From JABWBD01 sp040768665 (GTDB taxonomy: Bacteria; Planctomycetota; Planctomycetia; Pirellulales; Thermoguttaceae), in NCBI GenBank assembly GCA_040768665.1, contig JAXGMN010000037.1, positions 62,001 through 126,000 on the forward strand: a DNA stretch of 64,000 bases. The letters are read 5' to 3'. The notes under the pieces were generated by a model, which saw nothing but the letters and a program-made list of their open reading frames with translations, searched no databases and was not told where the DNA came from. The translations under genes were made by a program, and so were the position numbers. This document shows, piece by piece, positions 8,950 to 17,900 of this stretch (within the stretch, counting starts at the first letter, position 1; each line of letters begins with the position of its first letter).

Positions 8950-9618
8950 ATGCCCAGAACCGCACGAGCTTCTGTCGGAGGCGTCTGCTACCACGTGCTG
9001 AACCGTGGGAATGCCCGCGATGACGTCTTCCATAAAGAGGACGACTACATCGCGTTCATGAAGCTCGTTGGCGACGCCTGCGAGCGGCTGCCGATGCGGG
9101 TGCTGGGCTGGTGCCTCTTATCCAATCATGTCCACATGGTCCTTTGGCCTCGCGAGGATGGCGATCTGAGCCGGTGGATGCAGCGGCTGTTGACCTCGTA
9201 CGTGCGGCGTTACCATCGCGACTACCATTCCAGCGGGCACGTCTGGCAGGGCCGCTTCAAAGCCTTCCCAATCCAGCAAGACGAACACCTGCTGACGGTG
9301 CTCCGCTATGTGGAGCAGAATCCGCTGAGGGCGAATCTGGTGAGGCGGGCGGAGGACTGGCCCTGGTCGTCGCTGCCGCTCTTCGGCGGGCCCGATGCGC
9401 CGAGCTTTCTCCATCCCGGGCCGTTTCCGCGCGGCGACGATTGGCTCCGCTGGGTCAACCAGCCGCAGACCGAGGCAGAGCTGGCTGCTTTGCGAAAGTG
9501 CCGAGATCGCGGCTCGCCATACGGGAGCGAGAACTGGCAGAAGCTCACCGCGCGGCGCTTGGGCCTGGAGTCGACGTTGCGGTCTCGCGGGCGGCCGCGA
9601 AAGGAAGCCGCGAAGTAG
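8950..9618 (+). mobile_element. REP-associated tyrosine transposase (RAYT, Y1 HUH family)
   Basis: 222 aa, ATG 8950. It has the Y1_Tnp fold of RAYTs: RGNARDDVF N-terminal strand, the HUH metal site in LLSNHVHMVLWP, GHVWQGRFKAFPI, and the catalytic tyrosine in LRYVEQNPLRANLVRRAEDW, followed by WSS. The C-terminal basic tail (LGLESTLRSRGRPRK) is typical of the family. These enzymes nick and move single-stranded REP palindromes in cis and trans. The window has many REP-like palindromes, but none of family 1 directly flanks this gene, so its own substrate is not settled. Confidence 0.92.
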
Positions 9619-9983
9619 ACGGAGCGACCGATTCGCACCGAAAAAGGGCCGCGAATCGTCGCGTGCTTCGACGGCTTGGATGGCAACGACCGCGTGCAGT
9701 TCATTGGCTCCGACGTACTGGGGATAGCCTCGAAGAGCGGTGACAAGTCACGCGCACTCCAAAGATGAACCGTCCAATCATGGTCTGTGACGCACTTTCG
9801 GCGCACACTGACGGCGGAATAACTTCAATGCCCGCCCCCACTTACGCACGTGGCTCAAGAAATCCGCTTGACAATGCGCGCCGCATCGACAACCATGAGA
9901 CGGATAAGTGGACGTGTGAACACATCCTGAAGCCCTGGGAGGTGAAGCTGATCTCGCGGTGAGTCTTTTAGCTGAGCCGATGC
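9619..9983. other. Intergenic, nothing recognised
   Basis: 365 bp between the RAYT gene and the 3' end of the convergent serine-protease gene. A 65-codon frame at 9765-9962 has no ribosome site or recognisable features. Confidence 0.4.
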
Positions 9984-11111
9984 TCAGGATTTCGCCGCGG
10001 GGTCGGCCGCCAGGAGCCGCAGGCTGTGGAAGAGAATGGCAAACGCGCCGATCGCGGCGAGGAGGGTTTTGAGTTGCTCGCCCAGGGTTGAACCGGGGAA
10101 GTCGGTGGTAGCGGGTGGAACAGGCGTTGCGGCATCGCTTTGAGACTTTCCCCTCTCATCGGCCGGTCGTCGATTCGCCGCCGCCGAGTTCCAGCCCGTT
10201 GCCTCCGCCGGAGCTTGCGGTTGTTCTTCCGGTCTTTCGATAACAACAGGTTTCGCCCCGATTGCGGCCACCGGTGGCGTGGCAGGCGTGGCCCGCTCGG
10301 AACGCGCGGGCGGTTGAGCGGCGATTTGCCCGACCGTCCAGTAGTTCTCCGGCGGCTGCCAGGGGACCGAGTCCGGCTGTTGCTCGGCCGCCGATGTCGT
10401 TTCGTCAGGTTTGGGCGGACGCTGGGCAATCATGTACGGGTTTGGCTGGAGCCGCTGGAAGTCGTCCCAGAGCGGCGCGAGAAATTTTTGGACTCGCCCG
10501 CAGTAGCTCCCGGCGGTAGACCCGAATCCGGATCCGAACAGCACACCGGCCAGTTCGCCCTGCTTGTTGAAGATCGGTCCGCCGGAGTCGCCCTGGCGGG
10601 CGGCGACCGAGAGTTCGACCATTTCAAAGGGCTGCCCGCGGCCAGGCGAGACATACTGCGTGCACCAGCCGCCGGCCGCGCGATAGCGTCCGCTGCCATA
10701 GCCGGCAATGGTTAGCGGATCGCCGGGCCGCGGCGCCTGATTGGCGATCGGCACGGGTGATGCGTTCGGGCGCCAGATGGCCAGCGCGGCAAGGTCCCAC
10801 TCGCGGTCCGCCTTGAGGACCGTGGCTGGCGTGCGGAAGCCGTCGGGGAACACTACCTGAACCTGTCCGGCCGCGTCGGAGATCACGTGCCAGTTGGTAA
10901 GGACCAGCCCATGGTCCGCGTGCACGGCGACGAGGGTGCCCGATCCCAGCGACATGCCGTTTCGTTCGGGAGAGACCACACGGACCACGGCCGGATGGAT
11001 CCCGGGCTGGGCCGGTCGCTTTGAAGGAGCGGGTCCGCCGCATGCTGCAGTCTGCCCGAGTGCAACGACGGTGGCGGCCAGCAGGATTGCCAGGCGCACC
11101 TTTGGCTTCAC
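9984..11111 (-). CDS. Lipoprotein trypsin-like serine protease
   Basis: 375 aa. Signal sequence ends in a lipobox (TAAC, Cys24), so it is probably membrane-anchored outside the cytoplasm. Chymotrypsin-fold catalytic residues are visible: His75 in LTNWHV, Asp106 in EWDLAAL and Ser176 in RQGDSGGPI. After the protease domain comes a long Pro/Ala/Thr-rich linker and a C-terminal hydrophobic helix (LKTLLAAIGAFAILFHSLRL). No PDZ domain, so it is not a standard DegP. It lies 13 bp downstream of a 41-aa gene with which it is probably co-transcribed. Could act in envelope protein quality control; substrate unknown. Confidence 0.85.
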   Translation of the reverse strand: MKPKVRLAILLAATVVALGQTAACGGPAPSKRPAQPGIHPAVVRVVSPERNGMSLGSGTLVAVHADHGLVLTNWHVISDAAGQVQVVFPDGFRTPATVLKADREWDLAALAIWRPNASPVPIANQAPRPGDPLTIAGYGSGRYRAAGGWCTQYVSPGRGQPFEMVELSVAARQGDSGGPIFNKQGELAGVLFGSGFGSTAGSYCGRVQKFLAPLWDDFQRLQPNPYMIAQRPPKPDETTSAAEQQPDSVPWQPPENYWTVGQIAAQPPARSERATPATPPVAAIGAKPVVIERPEEQPQAPAEATGWNSAAANRRPADERGKSQSDAATPVPPATTDFPGSTLGEQLKTLLAAIGAFAILFHSLRLLAADPAAKS

Positions 11112-11124
11112 GCGACAGTGCCCC

Positions 11125-11250
11125 TCACTTGGCGGCTACGCGACGGGCGGCCTGCCGCTGGTTCTCGTTCTCGACGATTCGGCGCAGGAGCTCGCGGCGG
11201 AGTCGTTCGAGCTCGGCGTTTCTGGACGATTCTGATTTCACCGGTTGCAT
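11125..11250 (-). CDS. Small hypothetical protein upstream of the protease
   Basis: 41 aa from ATG 11250, with AGGGAA eight bases upstream. The sequence is a single charged amphipathic helix (NAELERLRRELLRRIVENEN, QRQAARRVAAK), likely coiled-coil. The stop lies 13 bp before the protease start, so it is the first gene of the pair. Longer upstream in-frame starts are possible but lack a ribosome site. Function unknown. Confidence 0.5.
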   Translation of the reverse strand: MQPVKSESSRNAELERLRRELLRRIVENENQRQAARRVAAK

Positions 11251-11914
11251 GGAATGTTCCCTAAACGACGGCAGGAGGCCGTCTTTTCGAGAAACGTTGG
11301 GGGGGAAATCCTGGCCCGGTTGAGTTCGTCCGTGAGCCGGCGGTATTCCGTTTCGGCCGATACGCTTGCGATCGCGCATCGGAATGCCGGCCAGGCACTC
11401 TTTGACCACCAGTTAATTTCGGAGTTCCGCCGGCCGCGGGTGAAAGTTTCGGCCACGCGCGCCAACACTTGTGCGATGCTCCGAGACGCACCAACCCGCA
11501 AAGGTTTTCAGGACGTGCGAATCCGTCAATCGGGTTAACGATTTTCACGGGGCGGGACAGGGTCCGTGGTTGCGGCCATCCGCCAGAACGCCCGAATTGG
11601 TCGGAAAATGTCCCGCCAGTCTCGGATTGCCCCGTGAAAGGTTACCGATTGGGTGGTCCCGCGCGAATCGGGGTATCGTAATGTTATAAAGACGTACCCA
11701 CGGAGCCTTAGTATTTCGGGAGGCAGGTGGGGCCCGGTCGGCAAGTTCGCCGTTCATGGTGTTTAGCTGGCGAACCTTGGGCTCCTGCCGCACGAGGCGG
11801 CAGGGGGCCGGATGGGGTTGGAGGGGTCCGTTAGCCGGTGAACCTTGTTCACCTGCCGGATGAACCGGCAGGGGTCAAACGTCGATAAAGCGGCTGCCGT
11901 TTTGGGGGATCGCC
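11251..11914. other. Non-coding upstream region of the giant membrane-protein gene
   Basis: 664 bp without a supported gene. It holds the inverted copy of the family-3 hairpin (11772-11809), a second CTGCCGG...CCGGCAG hairpin near 11852-11870, and an AT-rich patch at 11676-11698 (ATCGTAATGTTATAAAGACG) that could contain a promoter. Confidence 0.45.
11772..11809 (-). repeat. Hairpin repeat, family 3 (copy 2, inverted)
   Basis: Exact reverse complement of 2661-2698 over 38 bp. The two copies are in opposite orientation about 9.1 kb apart and flank the IS66/RAYT region, so they could mark an invertible or recombining segment; this is only suggested by position. Confidence 0.7.
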
Positions 11915-14900
11915 ATGGCTGAAGTCCTTATGGTGCTGCTGACGGTTCTCCTTGTGGTCACGCTCGTGGGACACGGGATCTGGGTCGGGCTGGCACGGCT
12001 GTTTCGCAGCCTGGCGGGTTCGGAGGAGCGAGCGCAGCGAACGGATCAGATCCGTTGCGGGCGGTGTCGACTGTGGACTTCGCGGTTCCGGACGCAGTGT
12101 GACTGGTGTGGGCGAGAGCTTCACGGCGCGGTCGCGGAAGAGTTGGCGGACCTGGTTGCCTTCGAGCGGCAGTTGAAGCGGTTTCAGTCAGAAGGACTCC
12201 TCGAGCCTACCGCCCTCAAAGAGTTGCAGGCGAAAGTGCAGGCTCGCCACAAGGCGCTCGAGCAGCCGTCGCCCGCGCCGGCGGAGAGCTTGCCACGGCC
12301 GCCAAGGCCGGCGATTGAGCCGACGGAAGCGAAAGAGCCGATCGTTGTGGCCGCGGCGGTGGCGGAAGTGGTCTCCGAACCAGCGAAAGCACCGCCGCTC
12401 CCGCGGCCGCAAGCGCCGCCGCGAGAGCCCGCGGTCGCACCTGTTGCGACCATCGCAAAGCCGCCGTCTCCGCCGCAACCGGCTAAGAGTCTATCCCAAG
12501 ACCTCGCGAGGAGAAGGGGACAGGCACTTTTTGCTCCGAAGACTCCGCAAAATGAGCCAGTCCCCGGCGGTCTTGGGATAGGCTCTAAGACTGCCAAGCC
12601 CGCGCCGCCTAAACCACCCCGCAAACCGCTGCTGGAAACGCTGGCGGCGTTCCTCGAGGAACGGAATATCCACTGGGCCGAACTGGTCTGTGTGCTTCTG
12701 CCCGGCTTGGTGATCGTGGGGGCTTCGATCGCACTGGTGATCAGCTTCTGGGAAACGCTCGAGCAGACCCCCTATCTAAAGTTCTCAATCTTCGTTGCCT
12801 ACTCGTCGACGTTTTTCGGCGTGGGCCTGCTTTGTCACCGTCGCTGGAAACTCGAGTCGATCGGCCGCGTCTTGCTTTGGATCGCGGCGCTGCTGGTTCC
12901 TTTGAATTTCCTCGCCATGGCCAGCTTGTCGCGGGAATACTGGAGCCTGATGACGCTCGCCACGGAGGTGGTTTCGCTGGGCATCTTTGCCTGGCTCATG
13001 TGGCTGGCCGGGCGGACCATCCTGCCCGCCGGCCGCTGGCACCAGACTGCCGCGGTCGTTGGCAATTCCGCCGCCGTGCTGCTCGTTGCCCGTTTGACCG
13101 GATGGGGCGCCGAAGGATGGTCGCTTGCCGCGGTGGGGCTGATTCCCGTGGGGATCTTCGCCGCGGCAATCCTGTCGTATCTTGCGCGGCCTGTGGGCCG
13201 CGAGGATAGGGACAAGTCGGCTGCCGAGGCGCTGTTCACGCTGTTGGGCACGGCCACGTTCTCGCTGGCGGTCGCGTTGGGCCTGCTCGTCGAACGCGGC
13301 GCCCGGACGGCGGGTTTTGCTTCGACCCTCGATCACACTTCCCTGTTGCTGGCGCTCTCCGCAGTTCCGTTGCTCGCAGCCGGTCTGGCCGTCGTCCAGC
13401 GAACCACGCGCGACAAGAACCTTGCCGCCTATCGGACCGCCGGAACTGCCGTAGCACTTACGGCTACGTTGTTCATGGTGGCTGCCGTCGGCATCGCCTG
13501 GCCGGATCCGGTTGCGGTGCTTTTTGCGGGTGGAGTCGCAGCGGCAGCCCTCGCATGGACGGCTTTCCGATACGATCTGCCGCCCCTTCACGCGGGCGCG
13601 ATTGCCGCTGCGACCGTCGTCTACCTGACCGCCTATCACCTGATTGTCCAGAATCTCTCCTGGGTGCCGGGCGAGTACGCTGGCCGCGACATGCTCCGCC
13701 TGGCCGCCGGGCTGGCGAGCGGCACGGCGCTGACCGGCCTGGTCGTGTTGCTCGGACTGATATCTGGACTGCTCGAGTGGACCGGCCGCCGCAGGCACGC
13801 GATTCCCTACGTCGCCGGCGCCGGAATCCTTGCCCTGGTGAGCGTGCTGAACGTTACCGGCCATGTGTTTTACGGCACGTCCGGTGCGCTGTCGGTGGCG
13901 GTGACTCTGTACGGGCTTTACGGGGTGGGCACGCTGGCCGCCAGCGCGCGGCTTCGCCGGCCGGTGCTGACGTATGTCGGATTCGGACTGCTCGCCGCGG
14001 CAACGCTTTGGGGCCTGCGCTGGCAGGTCGGTGGAATTGCGCCGATCTGGGCGACGGTGCTGGCAAGCGAGGCCGTCCTGCTGGGGATCGTCGCGGCCGT
14101 TCTGCATCGTATCGCCAATCCTCCGGCAATCTCATGGAATGCCGAGCCCGCGGAGGCTCGCCGCGGGGAATTGCTGGAAACCTACCGCCTGCCCGCGGCG
14201 CACGTCGCGGAGTTGCTCGCGCCGCTCGCCGTGGTCGTGGGCGTTTGGACGGCATGGTCGCATCGGGCAATGATCGACGCTTCGCCGGAACTGCCGCTGG
14301 CGGCGCTGTTGGCCACAGGGCTATGGGTGCTTCTCGCCTGGGGATATCGTTCGCCCGTGCGGACGTACGTCGCCTCGCTGGTCGCGCTGGCCGGGCTGAT
14401 CCACACGTTCGTGTTTAACTACACGGATTGGGTCGAGCAGCCCTGGTTGATTGCCTTGCTGAGCCACGCGAGCATTTCCGTTGTGGCCGGCCTTGCGCTT
14501 CACGCGTGGCTTCGGACCGGTGCGGCGGAGAACGTCGGCGAAGACGTTCGTCGCGTCTTCACCCGACCGCTCGGTGAGATCGCGCTTGCCTCCTCGGCGA
14601 TGGCGATCCCCGCGATCCTTCTCGGCTCCTGGGGCGAAACCCTCTGGATGGCGGGCTGCCTCGGCTGGCTCGCGGCCATTTGGCTGGCCATCGCTTGGAC
14701 AAATCGCTGGCCCGCGATGTTCGCCGCGGCCCAGGCGGCGCTGACGGTGGCTACCGTTACCGGGACGACAGCCTGGATCCAGCGAAATCCCTGGAACGTG
14801 AACGCTCCGGTCGACCTGACCGATCCGCGAGTGTTGCAGGCATACGGGATCGGGCTAGCCGTGCTCACCCTCGTCTGGCTTGCCGCTAGGATGTTGCTTC

Positions 14901-17900
14901 GGAAGAACCACACCGGGCAGGAGTTGTTTGACTGCGGCGGGCCGAGCGTTGATCGGGTGGTGGGCCACTCGGTCGCTGTCTTGCAGTTCCTGCTGATTGC
15001 CATACTTCTCTTCCCCGGCTGCATCGCCGAGTTCGGCGGATCGGTGGGGGGCGCGCCGGTGGAAGGTTTTGGCGCGACCGCCTGGCTGCTGCTGGGCTTG
15101 TTGGCGGTCGGGCTTGTGGCGGCGCTATGGTATCGCTGGCGCGAGGCCGAGATCGTCAGCAGTCTGCTCGCGGCGGCCACGGTGCCGGCGCTGGTTGCCG
15201 GGGCGTTTGGCGGCCAGGTGGCGATGGCGTCGGCGATGCGGTGGGCATCGGCATCGACGTTTCTGATTGCGGCTGCCGCCATTGCCGCACGGCGTCAGAT
15301 CTTCGAGTTCGCTCAGGCAATCCGCGCCCGCGTGGAAGCAACGCCGCTTGGCCCGTCGATCGCCCGGGCGACACTGCTCGTCACTACGGCGATGCCCGTG
15401 CTCGCGCTGACGCTCATTGCCGCGGGGCTGCAACTGGCCGGCATCAAGCCGTCGGGCCCGCTGCCGGAGACGTTCTTCGATCGCGCAGGTACGGAGATCT
15501 CCTATCTGATTCCCCTGGTGCTGGTCATTGGCAGCCTAATCGTCTTCGCGATTCGCGAGTCGTCCGCCGGATATGTCTTCTCCGCCGGGCTGGTCGTTCA
15601 ACTCGCGGTGGTGCTCGGCTACCTGCTTGGGCTCCGCACTTTCGGCACGACGCAGTTGGCTACCGTCGTCCAGCTTGCGACCATCACGGCGGCCGCCTGG
15701 GCGATCCTCTGGCTCGTGGCACGGCGATGGGTCGAGATGAAAAAGGGGACAGGCGCCGCAAGTAATCATGGTTTGCCGGAGCGAGAAGATAAGGCCATGC
15801 GGAGCCAGTCCCCTTTTCCATCACCCGATGTTTGGCGTGAAGGGCCCCGGGCCGAGTCGGCCAGGGTGTTGATGCGGGTGCAACTCGCCATGGGTGTGCT
15901 GGGCAACGCAGTGCTGCTGGTGCCGGCGATAATGAACCTCGTCTTCTCTCCGTACCGCTGGCAAGGATGGGCGGCCGTCGCCGGCTCGTGGATCGGCTGG
16001 ACTGCGTTGATCGTCTCGGTGGCCTCGTTGGTGCTCCATCAGGTCAAGGCCGGTCGCAGGGTCTCGCCGAACCTGGCCGGAGCGATCGGTATGGCGGCCT
16101 TGGCCCTTCTGGCCTGCACGGTGCGGGCCCTGATGCCCGATGCGCCGGAGTGGGGCTATCGCACGCTGATGCTCGGTTGGGCGACCTATTCGCTGGTGAC
16201 GGTCCTGGCGACGTGGTGGGTCGCCAGCCTCCGCACACTGCCCGGAGCCCAGGGACCGCCGCAAGCACTGCTTCGTGCCGCATCCACTTGGGTCTCCACC
16301 GCCGGTCTGCTCGGCGTTGCCTTGGGAGTGAAGGCCGCCTTCTTCCACCAGCAGGACGTTGAGTTGCTCTGGGCGGCAGCGGCGATCGCCGTGGCAAGCC
16401 TGGCCGGCGCAACGATGGCCTTCTGGCGGCGAGCCGAGGGCTGGGCGTTTGCGGCTGCGCCGGGGGTCAACCTGGCGGCGTCGCTCGTGGTGTGGTATGT
16501 CCAGGCGGCCGGAGGACATCGACTCAGCCCCGAGGCCTGGTTGATCCTGCTGGGGCAAGCCAACGTGATCGCCAGCATGGCCGTGGCCCTGGTGTGGCTC
16601 GCAGCCCGCAAACGGCTCTACGAGCTCCGTGAACTCTCGATCCGGACGAGCCCGCATTTGGGCATCCAGACATCGCTGGGTGTGATCGGCAACGCGGCGC
16701 TGTTGGCGCCGCCGGTCGCCGCTCTGTTTGCCAATCCCGGTTCGCCGCAAGAGTGGCTGCCGCTGGTTGCCGCCGGGGCCGGCTGGGTTGCTCTGGTGCT
16801 GACGGGCGTCGTCGCCGCGTGGTACCTCTGGCAGGTGAGGCCGCAACAAGAGCTCGACGTGCTCGCCGGTCTGGGGCTCGGCGGAGGCGTTTTGTATGCC
16901 GGGCTGGTTGCGGGGGCGAGCGAACCGTTGGCCGGCTGGACAGCCTATCACGTGCTGACCGCATCGTGGGCCGTGGTCGGGCTGGTCGTGCTTGGCGCCG
17001 GCATTGCTGCGGGATACCTCCGACTTTCGGGCCGCGGAGTGCTCGAATCCGACGAGACGGAAGCCACTGACCGGCCGCTGGCGCCCGCCGGGCTTGTGCA
17101 AGGCTGGGTCACCGCAATCGCTACGGCTGTTTTGACTTTCGGTCTGGTCCATTGCGTTGACGATCCGGCACGTCCATGGTGGTCGCTTGGCGCGATTGGG
17201 AGCGTGAGCCTGGCGGCGGGCGTGCTCGGCGTATGGCTGCGGCAGCCGCTCTACGTCCTGGCGTCGGCCGTGATGTTCAATGTGGCCGGCACGGTCTGGT
17301 GGTGGATTTCGCCGGAAGCGTCGCTCGGCGGTCTGGCCGCGATCAACATCCTGGCATTCGCAGCCGGGGCGATCCTCTGGTCGCTTGTGGAACAGGTCCT
17401 CGGCGACCGAGTTCCGGCCGTGCGGGGAGCCGAGCGGTCGACGCCGGTTTCGCACCTGGCGGCACTGGCCGGGCTCGTTCTCCTGGCCGTCTACGCCTGG
17501 GCGCTGGTGGTTAGCGATTCGCTCGGTATCGCCCACGCAGTGCCGGACCTCATCGCCTGGTGTGGGCTGGGCGGTACTGCGCTGGCGGCGTTGGTTTTGC
17601 TCTGGGACGTCCGCGCGAGGTTCCCGCTGGCTTCGTTTTACGCGACCGCACTGGCCGGGCTTGCTATGGGGTTGAGCGCGCAGGAACTGATGCCTGTTGC
17701 CTTCGCCTGGACGGCATCGATTGCCATCGCGGCATTCGTACTTCTTTCGGCAATCGTCGGCCGGTGGTTGCCAAGGGGCAAGCGTATTGCCGAGAGATTG
17801 GGGATTCGGTCCGAAGGCCGCTGGCCAGTGTCGTGGTTCCCTGCGGCGCAGATGATTCTTGCACTTGCCGCGGCAGGGCTGAGTCTGTGGATCTCCCTGG

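Noticed and set aside
9765..9962. 65-codon plus frame after the RAYT
   Set aside because: No ribosome site, no recognisable motif.
12785..14107. 440-codon minus frame
   Set aside because: Shadow of the giant gene, no domain or ribosome site.
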